Under the pieces are notes generated by a model. It had not been told where the DNA came from and searched no databases. It saw only the letters and a program-made list of their open reading frames with translations. DNA of 17,178 nt from an uncultured Clostridium sp. (GTDB taxonomy: Bacteria; Bacillota; Clostridia; Lachnospirales; Lachnospiraceae), in contig CABQJA010000033.1 in assembly GCA_902464345.1 (NCBI GenBank), positions 1 through 17,178 of the forward strand, given 5' to 3'. Below, piece after piece: positions 7,296 through 14,407 of this stretch. Position 1 is the first letter of the stretch; each line of letters begins with the position of its first letter. The translations under genes and the position numbers were made by a program.

Positions 7296-7313
7296 AAAAT
7301 CCATAGTGTCTGC

Positions 7314-7342
7314 TTGCAATTTTACAGAATAACAGATATGAT
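7314..7342 (+). promoter_or_regulatory. Candidate sigma-A promoter for the MazG-VOC gene
   Basis: TTGCAA at 7314-7319 and TATGAT at 7337-7342 are separated by exactly 17 bases, matching 4/6 and 5/6 consensus positions. Transcription would begin near 7349, inside the left arm of the terminator that closes the upstream operon. The call rests only on spacing and hexamer match. Confidence 0.5.
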
Positions 7343-7343
7343 A

Positions 7344-7378
7344 AATAACAGGAGTCCGTATGGATTCCTGTTATTTTT
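7344..7378 (+). terminator. Intrinsic terminator after the permease operon
   Basis: A 14-pair stem joins 7344-7357 to 7362-7375 (one G-T wobble) with a GTAT loop, and the right arm runs into TTTTT at 7374-7378. It sits 48 bases past the permease stop and is the best terminator in the window. It overlaps the probable start site of the next gene's promoter. Confidence 0.85.
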
Positions 7379-7401
7379 AACGCTATTGGGGAGAATTATA
7401 T

Positions 7402-8295
7402 ATGGAAGAAAATAAAAAGTTCGATATTCAGTCGGAGATCCTTTACTTAAAGCAGGTAGTGACAAGACTGCGGGCGGAGGATGGATGTCCGTGGGACCGG
7501 GAGCAGACGCATCAGTCGTTGAAACCGGAGTGCGTGGAAGAGGCTGCAGAGGTGATCGGCGGCATTAATATATTAGATCAGACCGGAAACGGTGATAATC
7601 TGAAGGAAGAATTGGGAGATCTGCTTCTGCAGGTTGTAATGCATGCAGAGATAGCAGAAGAGGAAGGTCTGTTTGATCTGGCAGATGTCATCCATGGAGT
7701 TGCAGAGAAGATGGTGCGCAGACATCCGCATGTGTTCGGAGAATCCGATGCGAAGGATGAGGCTGCCCTGAAGGAGCAGTGGGGCAGGATCAAGGAGCAG
7801 GAGAAGAAGGGCAAGGAGTGGATGGAGAAGTTTCTTCCGGAGGCTTTTGATGAATCGGAGCAGCTGATCGAGGCAGCCAGAAAGAGAAAGGGACTGCATG
7901 CGGCAGATGATGATAAGCTGATTCACGGAATCCATCATGTTTCCATGAAATGCTGCAGTGCGGAAGAATATGCAAAGGTGATTCATTTCTATCGGGATAT
8001 TCTGGGACTGCCGGTGCGCCGGAGCTGGGCGAGCGGCATTATGCTGGACACCGGAAACGGGCTGCTGGAGGTATTTCCGGATGGGGATGAGCCGTTAGAA
8101 AAGGGTGTCATCCGGCATTTTGCATTTACGGTGGATGATCCGGATGCCTGCATAGAAGCAGTGCGGAAGGCCGGCTATGAAGTGCTGATCGAACCGAAAA
8201 ACATCATGATCGCGTCCAAACCGGAATTCCCGGCGAGAATTGCATTCTGCAGAGGACCGTTAGGAGAAGAGATTGAATTCTTCTGCGAGAAATAG
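7402..8295 (+). CDS. mazG: MazG nucleotide pyrophosphohydrolase - VOC/glyoxalase domain fusion protein
   Basis: One uninterrupted 297-residue frame joins two domains. Residues 1 to about 165 are a single MazG domain: GCPWDREQTH near the N-terminus, the metal-binding ECVEEAAEV (43-51) and EELGDLL (69-75) acidic motifs, and RRHPHVFG. Such domains hydrolyse NTPs to NMP and pyrophosphate, as housekeeping of aberrant or excess nucleotides. Residues about 176-297 form a vicinal-oxygen-chelate (glyoxalase/epimerase/dioxygenase-like) domain with likely metal ligands H179, E223, H239 and E292, all in the expected strands (GIHHVS, LLEVFPDG, IRHFAF, EIEFF). Classical MazG has two MazG domains; here the second half is replaced by VOC. 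The start is ATG 7402 behind GGGGAG. Terminators on both sides make it a single-gene unit. The enzyme activity of the VOC half is unknown. Confidence 0.9.
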   Translation: MEENKKFDIQSEILYLKQVVTRLRAEDGCPWDREQTHQSLKPECVEEAAEVIGGINILDQTGNGDNLKEELGDLLLQVVMHAEIAEEEGLFDLADVIHGVAEKMVRRHPHVFGESDAKDEAALKEQWGRIKEQEKKGKEWMEKFLPEAFDESEQLIEAARKRKGLHAADDDKLIHGIHHVSMKCCSAEEYAKVIHFYRDILGLPVRRSWASGIMLDTGNGLLEVFPDGDEPLEKGVIRHFAFTVDDPDACIEAVRKAGYEVLIEPKNIMIASKPEFPARIAFCRGPLGEEIEFFCEK

Positions 8296-8349
8296 GCGGA
8301 AGGATAGAAGTAGACAGGGAATAAAATAACAGAAAAGAGAAATACTAAG

Positions 8350-8377
8350 AGCAGACTGTGGGTGCAGTCTGCTTTTT
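8350..8377 (+). terminator. Intrinsic terminator after the MazG-VOC gene
   Basis: A perfect nine-pair stem AGCAGACTG / CAGTCTGCT (8350-8358 with 8365-8373) with a TGGGTG loop ends in TTTTT (8373-8377), 55 bases past the stop codon. Confidence 0.85.
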
Positions 8378-8430
8378 GCGTTATAAGCAGTCATGCAGGT
8401 ATGCAATTTCAAAACCAGGAGGAAGAAAGT

Positions 8431-9297
8431 ATGCAATGGAAAATTGTGACGGATTCCGGCTGTGATATGCCGGAAATAAAAGCCGGACAGAAACCGGGAC
8501 AGGGAGAGATCGGATTTGAACGGGTGCCATTTACGATTACGATCGAAGGCGAGGAATATGTAGATACGAAAAGTCTGAAGGTCGCAGAAATGCTCTGGCG
8601 CATGGAAGAGGGAGAAGAACCCGGAAGAACCAGCTGCCCATCTCCGGCGGCATGGCTGGCAGCATATGAGGGAGCGGAACAGGTCATAGTTATTACGATG
8701 TCAGGAGCACTTTCCGGCAGCTGCCGGAGTGCAGTAATTGCGCGCGAGCTATTTCTGGAAGATCATCCGGAACGGCAGGTGTATATACTGGATTCCCGGT
8801 CGGCAGGTGTCGGGATCGGTCTGCAGGTACAGCAACTGATACAGAATATCCTGGAGGGAAAGAGCGGAGAAGAACTCATACGGAAAGCAGAGATAGAACG
8901 GGAACAGGTACAGGTGTTATTTGCGTTGTTTCATTTTGAGAACCTGATAAAGGCAGGAAGAATGCATCGTCTGATCGGTTATGCAGTGAACCGATTGAAG
9001 CTCTGCTTGATCGGAACGGGAAACCAAGAGGGTAAGATTGAAATCCTGCATAAGATACGGGGAGAGCACCGGGTCTGTGATCGGCTGATAGAGGACATGG
9101 AAGAACGGGGATTCGACGGAAAGTCAGTTATGATCAGTCATTGCTTTCACCGGAAGGCAGCAGAACGGCTGGCACACCGTGTGAAGGAACGATGGCCGGA
9201 GGCAGAGGTCCGTATCACACAAATGCACGGGATCTGCAGCTATTATGCAGAACGTGGAGGATTAATGATTGCATATAGGAAAAGAAGTAGAAGATAG
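8431..9297 (+). CDS. DegV-family fatty-acid-binding protein (FakB-like)
   Basis: The 288-residue protein shows the DegV/EDD fold signature: IVTDSGCD at the N-terminus, RTSCPSP (T67-S71), SGALSGS (91-97), LDSRSAG and the LIKAGRM segment. DegV proteins hold one fatty acid in a buried tunnel and FakB members present it to the kinase FakA for phosphorylation and entry into phospholipid synthesis. No kinase gene is nearby, which is normal because fakB paralogues are usually scattered. The start is ATG 8431, eight bases after AGGAGGA; the in-frame upstream GTG at 8362 lies inside the terminator and is not credible. The C-terminus is strongly basic (RKRSRR). I found no convincing promoter in the 53 bases after the terminator. 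The fatty-acid preference is not readable. Confidence 0.87.
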   Translation: MQWKIVTDSGCDMPEIKAGQKPGQGEIGFERVPFTITIEGEEYVDTKSLKVAEMLWRMEEGEEPGRTSCPSPAAWLAAYEGAEQVIVITMSGALSGSCRSAVIARELFLEDHPERQVYILDSRSAGVGIGLQVQQLIQNILEGKSGEELIRKAEIEREQVQVLFALFHFENLIKAGRMHRLIGYAVNRLKLCLIGTGNQEGKIEILHKIRGEHRVCDRLIEDMEERGFDGKSVMISHCFHRKAAERLAHRVKERWPEAEVRITQMHGICSYYAERGGLMIAYRKRSRR

Positions 9298-9316
9298 AAA
9301 GAGATAATGCTATAAT
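9288..9316 (+). promoter_or_regulatory. Candidate extended -10 promoter for the transporter gene
   Basis: A perfect TATAAT at 9311-9316 preceded by TGC gives an extended -10; the -35 position (9288-9293, TAGAAG) is poor, as tolerated for extended -10 promoters. It overlaps the end of the DegV-family gene and would start transcription close to the ribosome site AGAAAGGAAG before ATG 9341. Confidence 0.5.
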
Positions 9317-9340
9317 TTCAATAGAAAGGAAGTACTGAAG

Positions 9341-10570
9341 ATGAAACAAGTTATAAAGGCAATGATAACATTTTGGAAAAAAGAAACCGTGTTAATGATC
9401 GCGGTAATATTAGCGGCTATTTCAATGGTGATCATACCACCGGATTTGAATTATATTTTCTATATCGATTTCAGAACACTTGGAATACTATTCTGTCTGA
9501 TGGCAGTTGTTGCAGGCATGAAACAGATTTATGTATTTGATCGGTTGGCACAGGGACTGCTTGCACAGGTAAGAGGAAGCGGCGGAATCGTATTGACTCT
9601 GGTATTGTTGTGTTTCTTTTTATCAATGCTGATTACCAATGATGTAGCATTGATCACGTTTGTGCCATTTACGATCATCATCATGAAGCAGCTGGGAGAG
9701 AAGGTTCAAAGAACCTGGATGCTAAGGGTGGTTGTTATGCAGACAATCGCGGCTAATCTCGGAAGTATGTTGACACCGATCGGTAATCCACAGAATCTGT
9801 ATCTGTATGGAAAAGCCGGAATCGGTATTCCGGGGTTTCTCCGATTAATGCTTCCGTATACGGGAATTTCATTATTACTACTGGGCGTATGGATTGCGAT
9901 TTGTGTAGGAAGAGAGAAATTTGAAAAGGGAGATGTGACCAAAGGTAAGACTTTGATAACAGAGAAAAATCAGGAACTTAGATCGGGGGAAGATCAGAGT
10001 ATCTTAATGAGAGAAGCAGATACGAATAGAAGATATCCCATAGATAAGAAAAAGTTTGGATGCTATTTGGCATTATTTCTGGTCAGTCTGTTATCGGTGG
10101 CACATATCCTGCCGTTTCCGATTCCGTTGCTGCTGGTGATCGTATACATTAGTATCCGGGATAGAACGATATGGAGACAGATAGATTACTCATTGCTTGG
10201 AACATTTACGGCATTATTTATTTTTATAGGAAATGTAGGAAGAATACCTGCGTTCAGCCGGTTTCTTCAGGAGTTTATTAACGGCCGCGAGGTGATAACG
10301 GCAGTAATTGCCAGTCAGGTCATGAGTAATGTACCGGCAGCAATCCTGCTTTCCGGATTTACCGATAATATTCAGGCATTGATCGTAGGAACGAATCTAG
10401 GTGGCCTGGGAACTCTGATCGCATCGATGGCAAGTCTGATCAGTTTCAAATACATTGCGAAAGAGAATCGTAAGCTTCGGGGAAAATATTTCATTCTGTT
10501 TACGATTGCAAATGTGATTTTCCTTGTGATTCTTCTGGGCTTTTGGATGATTTGTCCGATTACCTATTGA
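9341..10570 (+). CDS. ArsB/NhaD/SLC13-type (ion transporter superfamily) membrane transporter
   Basis: The 409-residue protein has about ten to eleven hydrophobic segments in two halves separated by a charged loop at roughly 190-235. It carries the two signature turns of the ion transporter superfamily: LITNDVALITFVPF (T99-N100-D101) in the first half and NLGSMLTPIGNPQNLYLY (T145-N149) after it. Relatives include ArsB arsenite exporters, NhaD sodium/proton antiporters and citrate or other carboxylate transporters; the sequence alone does not choose between them, and no arsenic resistance gene is nearby. Its start ATG 9341 is 10 bases after AAAGGA. The gene appears visibly more A/T-rich than the flanking suf genes. 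It has its own probable promoter and no visible terminator before the downstream regulator gene. Confidence 0.82.
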   Translation: MKQVIKAMITFWKKETVLMIAVILAAISMVIIPPDLNYIFYIDFRTLGILFCLMAVVAGMKQIYVFDRLAQGLLAQVRGSGGIVLTLVLLCFFLSMLITNDVALITFVPFTIIIMKQLGEKVQRTWMLRVVVMQTIAANLGSMLTPIGNPQNLYLYGKAGIGIPGFLRLMLPYTGISLLLLGVWIAICVGREKFEKGDVTKGKTLITEKNQELRSGEDQSILMREADTNRRYPIDKKKFGCYLALFLVSLLSVAHILPFPIPLLLVIVYISIRDRTIWRQIDYSLLGTFTALFIFIGNVGRIPAFSRFLQEFINGREVITAVIASQVMSNVPAAILLSGFTDNIQALIVGTNLGGLGTLIASMASLISFKYIAKENRKLRGKYFILFTIANVIFLVILLGFWMICPITY

Positions 10571-10595
10571 CATAGTAGGTGAATAGGGTTATTCT
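10567..10595 (+). promoter_or_regulatory. Promoter of the rrf2-suf operon, with overlapping partial palindrome
   Basis: A perfect -35 TTGACA at 10567-10572 overlaps the stop codon of the transporter gene and is followed after 17 bases by TATTCT (10590-10595, 4/6). An imperfect palindrome, ACCTA (10562-10566) to TAGGT (10576-10580), straddles the -35 box and is a candidate operator for the Rrf2-type regulator just downstream, which would make the operon autoregulated. The promoter is reasonably supported; the operator is speculative. Confidence 0.62.
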
Positions 10596-10639
10596 GTGGT
10601 GAGAAGTTAAAGAGTATGAAGAAAGAAGGAACAGCAGGC

Positions 10640-11080
10640 ATGGTGATTTCATCAAAGGGGAGATATGCACTGCGAGTCATGGTCTATCTGGCGGTACATC
10701 ATGATGGCAGCTATATTCCGTTAAAAGAAATATCGCAGCAGGAAGCATTGTCCCAGAAATATCTGGAAAGTATTACCCGGTTGTTGTCGAAGAATCATCT
10801 GATCGAGGCAGCCAGCGGACATGGAGGAGGCTATCGTCTGACCAGAGAACCGGGAGATTACAGTGTGGGAGAGATTCTGAAACTGACAGAAGGCACTCTG
10901 GCACCGGTCGCATGTTTAAAAGATGATTCCATGCCATGTGATCGATCGGAGCTCTGTTACACGCTCCCAATCTGGCAGGGACTGGCAGATCTGATCAATA
11001 ATTACTTTGATAATATGACGCTGGAGGATGTGGCGAAGGGAGCTGTCGGACAGACGGGTGCGGCACAGGATCAGAAGTAA
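10640..11080 (+). CDS. Rrf2-family (IscR-like) iron-sulfur-responsive transcriptional regulator
   Basis: The protein (146 residues from ATG 10640) opens with MVISSKGRYALRVMVYLA, the usual first helix of Rrf2 regulators, continues with the winged-helix segment ending HGGGYRL, and has three cysteines C92, C100 and C106 in the position of the [2Fe-2S] ligands of IscR (C92, C98, C104 in E. coli). It should therefore sense iron-sulfur cluster status and repress or activate the suf genes. I prefer ATG 10640 (AAGGA nine bases upstream, family-typical N-terminus) to ATG 10616, which would add eight residues behind a weak ribosome site. It is first in the operon, 60 bases before sufC. Confidence 0.9.
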   Translation: MVISSKGRYALRVMVYLAVHHDGSYIPLKEISQQEALSQKYLESITRLLSKNHLIEAASGHGGGYRLTREPGDYSVGEILKLTEGTLAPVACLKDDSMPCDRSELCYTLPIWQGLADLINNYFDNMTLEDVAKGAVGQTGAAQDQK

Positions 11081-11140
11081 GTGGCATAGATGCCTTAGGA
11101 ATAGAACCGTAAACAGATGGAACGATCAGGAGGAAGAAAG

Positions 11141-11896
11141 ATGACGGATAAGCAGTTATTGGAAGTAAAGGATTTATATGTAGAGGTTGAAGATAAGAAG
11201 ATTCTTCACGGCGTGGATTTATCCATTGGCAGTGGTGAGACTCATGTATTGATGGGACCGAACGGAACCGGAAAGTCAACGCTCGGTTATGCCCTGATGG
11301 GAAATCCGAAGTATATGGTAACCGGTGGCGAGATCCGGTTTCAGGGAAAGAATATTACGGAGGAGCCGGTAAATGAGCGGTCTAAGGACGGTTTATTCCT
11401 GTCCTTCCAGAATCCTTTGGAAGTTCCGGGTGTGACCTTGAGCTCCTTTATCCGGAATGCACTGGAACAGAAGACCGGAAAGCGGATCAAGTTGTGGGAT
11501 TATAAGAAGGAGCTGGAGAAGACGATGGCATTGCTGCAGATGGATCCGTCATATGCAGAGCGTGATCTGAATGTAGGTTTTTCCGGTGGTGAGAAGAAGA
11601 AGGCAGAGATCCTTCAGCTTCTGATGCTGAAGCCGGCACTGGCCATTCTGGATGAGACAGATTCCGGTCTGGACGTAGATGCTGTACGGACCGTATCTGC
11701 AGGCATTGAGGAATATCAGAAGAACTGCAACGGAAGTCTGCTGATCATCACACATAGTACAAAGATTCTGGAATCCCTGTCTGTAGATTATACACATGTT
11801 ATGGTAGAGGGTAAGATCATTAAGACCGGAGATGCATCCCTGGTGGACGAGATCAATGCAGAAGGCTTTGGCAGATACGAGTCACAGAACCGGTAA
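11141..11896 (+). CDS. sufC: Fe-S cluster assembly ATPase SufC
   Basis: SufC is the ABC-type ATPase of the SufBCD scaffold that drives conformational change during iron-sulfur cluster assembly in the cytoplasm. The 251-residue protein has Walker A GPNGTGKST (39-47), Q-loop FQNPLEVPG, the ABC signature FSGGEKKKAEI, Walker B LAILDETDSGLD and H-loop IITHS; the ETDSGLD run and signature spacing are characteristic of SufC rather than other ABC ATPases. The start is ATG 11141, six bases after AGGAGGA; upstream ATG 11117 lacks a ribosome site. Its TAA stop overlaps the possible ATG of sufB by one base. Confidence 0.96.
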   Translation: MTDKQLLEVKDLYVEVEDKKILHGVDLSIGSGETHVLMGPNGTGKSTLGYALMGNPKYMVTGGEIRFQGKNITEEPVNERSKDGLFLSFQNPLEVPGVTLSSFIRNALEQKTGKRIKLWDYKKELEKTMALLQMDPSYAERDLNVGFSGGEKKKAEILQLLMLKPALAILDETDSGLDVDAVRTVSAGIEEYQKNCNGSLLIITHSTKILESLSVDYTHVMVEGKIIKTGDASLVDEINAEGFGRYESQNR

Positions 11897-13326
11897 TGGG
11901 AAAGGAGCATCCGAAGGATATGAAAGAGAAGACTTACGTAGAAGATATCGACCGTAATATATATGATTTCAAAGACGAGGAAAAGGATGCCTATAAGCTG
12001 AAGGCGGGTCTGACTCCGGAAATCGTAGAACAGTTATCGAAAGAAAAACATGATCCAGCATGGATGCAGACCTTCCGTCTGGAGTCCTTGCAGATCTATA
12101 ACAATATGCCGATCCCGGACTGGGGACCATCTATTGAGGGACTGAACATGGATAATATCGTAACCTATGTCAGACCGAATACAAAGATGAAGGCGAAGTG
12201 GTCCGAGGTACCGGAGGATATTAAGAATACATTTGAGCGTCTGGGAATTCCACAGGCAGAGCGGAAGTCTCTGGCCGGTGTCGGTGCCCAGTATGATTCC
12301 GAGCTGGTTTATCACAATGTCAGGGAAGAGGTTGCCGAAAAGGGTGTTGTCTATACCGATATGGAAAGCGCATTAAACGGTGAATATGCAGATATGGTAC
12401 GGACACATTTTATGAAGCTGGTCCGTCCGAATGATCATAAATTCGCCGCACTGCATGGGGCGGTATGGTCCGGCGGTTCGTTCGTTTATGTACCACCGGG
12501 TGTTTCGGTAGAGATTCCGTTGCAGTCTTATTTTCGGTTAAATGCACCGGGAGCCGGGCAGTTCGAGCATACCCTGATCATTGTAGATGAGGGCGCAGAT
12601 CTGCATTTCATAGAGGGCTGTTCCGCACCGAAATATAATGTGGCGAATCTGCATGCAGGCTGTGTAGAGCTTTTTGTCGGCAAGAATGCAAAGCTTCGTT
12701 ATTCCACAATTGAGAATTGGTCCAAGAACATGTATAACTTAAATACAAAGCGTGCAACGGTAGCGGAAGGCGGAACCATTGAATGGGTATCCGGTTCCTT
12801 TGGTTCCCATGTATCCTACCTGTATCCGATGAGTATCTTAAAGGGCAAGGGTGCCAGAATGGAATTTACCGGTGTTACCTTTGCCGGCAAGGGACAGAAT
12901 CTGGATACCGGTGCAAAGGTCGTTCATGCGGCACCGGACACCAGCTCCTATATGAATACACGGTCTATCTCCAAGGATGGTGGTATCAGTACGTTCCGTT
13001 CCTCTGTAGTCGTGACCAAGGAGGCAGAGCATTCCAAGTCTGCGGTATCCTGTCAGTCTCTGATGCTGGATTCCATTTCACGGTCCGATACGATCCCGGC
13101 TATGGACATCCGCACCAGAAAGGCGAATGTCGGCCATGAAGCACAGATCGGAAGCATCAGTGATGATGCGGTATTCTATCTGATGAGCCGCGGAATGAGT
13201 GAAGAGGATGCGAGAGCCTGCATTGTCAGCGGATTTGCAGATAACGTATCCAAGGAGCTGCCACTGGAGTATGCATTGGAAATGAATAATCTGATCCGAC
13301 TGGAAATGAAGGGCAGCATTGGTTAA
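11896..13326 (+). CDS. sufB: Fe-S cluster assembly scaffold protein SufB
   Basis: The 476-residue protein is a SufB, the scaffold subunit that, with SufC and SufD, builds the nascent cluster. It has the family N-terminus (TYVEDIDRNIYDFKDEEKD, then GLTPEIVEQLSKEK), PDWGPSIEGL, FVYVPPGVSVEIPLQSYFR, EGCSAPKYN, HAGCVELFVG, the ENWSKNMYNLNTKR strand and the C-terminal ISDDAVFYLMSRGMSEEDAR segment. The frame opens at ATG 11896, overlapping the sufC stop (TAATG). Homology favours the in-frame ATG 11920, which starts MKEKTYVED as in clostridial relatives and would give 468 residues; neither has an ideally spaced ribosome site. It is followed closely by sufD. Confidence 0.95.
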   Translation: MGKEHPKDMKEKTYVEDIDRNIYDFKDEEKDAYKLKAGLTPEIVEQLSKEKHDPAWMQTFRLESLQIYNNMPIPDWGPSIEGLNMDNIVTYVRPNTKMKAKWSEVPEDIKNTFERLGIPQAERKSLAGVGAQYDSELVYHNVREEVAEKGVVYTDMESALNGEYADMVRTHFMKLVRPNDHKFAALHGAVWSGGSFVYVPPGVSVEIPLQSYFRLNAPGAGQFEHTLIIVDEGADLHFIEGCSAPKYNVANLHAGCVELFVGKNAKLRYSTIENWSKNMYNLNTKRATVAEGGTIEWVSGSFGSHVSYLYPMSILKGKGARMEFTGVTFAGKGQNLDTGAKVVHAAPDTSSYMNTRSISKDGGISTFRSSVVVTKEAEHSKSAVSCQSLMLDSISRSDTIPAMDIRTRKANVGHEAQIGSISDDAVFYLMSRGMSEEDARACIVSGFADNVSKELPLEYALEMNNLIRLEMKGSIG

Positions 13327-13339
13327 GGAGGTGCCGGAA

Positions 13340-14407
13340 ATGGAAGAAAATTACGAGATGAAGATTAATGCATTGCCATCCAAGACATGGCATTGGTTAC
13401 ATTTAAATGATACAACGATTCAGTGGAAGCCGGCACCGGCACCATGTCAGGTGTTGACTGAAGGCGGAAAGCCGTTCGAGGTGTCAGAAGAAGAGAAACA
13501 GGCGGTGGAGACAGGAGCAGGGAAGGAAGCAGATGTACTGTTTACCGACCCGGATGTGAGCGGTTATGGGATTCAGGCAGATGAGACAAACAAGGGTGAG
13601 ACGGTTCGTATGACGATCGGCAGCCGGGAGGCAGAAGGCTCTGCAGGCATGCTGTTTGTAAAAGCGGAGAAGGAGTCTGAGCTGACACTGATCCAGACCT
13701 TCCCGGAGGGCAATCTTCCCGCTGACCGTCTGGCATTCCGGACACAGATCCGGGCGAAGGCCGGAAGTAAGATCCGTCTGGTGCAGATTTTTATGCAGGG
13801 CGAGCAGACAGAACTGCTAAATGATATCGGATGCACCTGTGAAGAGGGTGCGAAGTTTGAACTGCTGCAGATGGTGATTGGCAGAGGAAATCTGTACAAC
13901 GGAATTCGGACAGATCTGAACGGAGCTGCATCGGATGTACAGATTGCAATCGGCTATCTGGGACAGAAGAAGCAGATACTGGATATAAATCTGATCGTCA
14001 ATCATTTTGGAAAGAAGACCAATAGTCTGATCCAGGTCGATGGTACCTTAAAGGATTCTGCACAGAAGATATTCCGCGGTTCCATTGATTTCAAGAACGG
14101 TTCTTCCGAATCCAAGGGGGCAGAGACGGAGAATGTTCTGTTGCTTGGAGATGATGTAGTGAATAAGACGATTCCGCTGATCCTTTGTGCAGAGGAGGAT
14201 GTGGAAGGTTCTCATGGAGCAACGATCGGTGAACTGGACGAGGATACATTATTCTATTTTGCGGCCAGAGGTATCGGAGCGGAGACCGCTGAGGATATTA
14301 TGGCAAAGGGCAAGATGGAGGTGCTCTATCGTCAGATCCGGGATGAAGAGACAGAGACACTGGTAGAAAAGCAGCTGGCGGAGGTAATGGCGTATGACAG
14401 AGCATGA
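13340..14407 (+). CDS. sufD: Fe-S cluster assembly protein SufD
   Basis: This 355-residue protein is the SufB paralogue SufD that completes the SufBC2D complex. It has the short divergent N-terminus usual in Firmicutes and the beta-helix core with EEGAKFELLQMVIG, LNLIV-type strand ILDINLIVNHFG, FRGSIDFKNGSSESKGAETENVLLL and the C-terminal HGATIGELDEDTLFYFAARGI, where SufB has the equivalent EAQIGSISDD segment. The start is ATG 13340, seven bases after AAGGAGGTG, which overlaps the sufB stop. It shares 14 bases with the start of sufS, suggesting translational coupling. Confidence 0.93.
   Translation: MEENYEMKINALPSKTWHWLHLNDTTIQWKPAPAPCQVLTEGGKPFEVSEEEKQAVETGAGKEADVLFTDPDVSGYGIQADETNKGETVRMTIGSREAEGSAGMLFVKAEKESELTLIQTFPEGNLPADRLAFRTQIRAKAGSKIRLVQIFMQGEQTELLNDIGCTCEEGAKFELLQMVIGRGNLYNGIRTDLNGAASDVQIAIGYLGQKKQILDINLIVNHFGKKTNSLIQVDGTLKDSAQKIFRGSIDFKNGSSESKGAETENVLLLGDDVVNKTIPLILCAEEDVEGSHGATIGELDEDTLFYFAARGIGAETAEDIMAKGKMEVLYRQIRDEETETLVEKQLAEVMAYDRA

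Noticed and set aside
8359..8387. TATAAG at 8382-8387 as a -10 for the DegV-family gene
   Set aside because: No acceptable -35 is found at 16-18 bases upstream; that stretch is the terminator loop.
12783..13139. 118-codon + strand frame inside sufB
   Set aside because: It is a frame-shifted reading of conserved SufB codons with no start signal.
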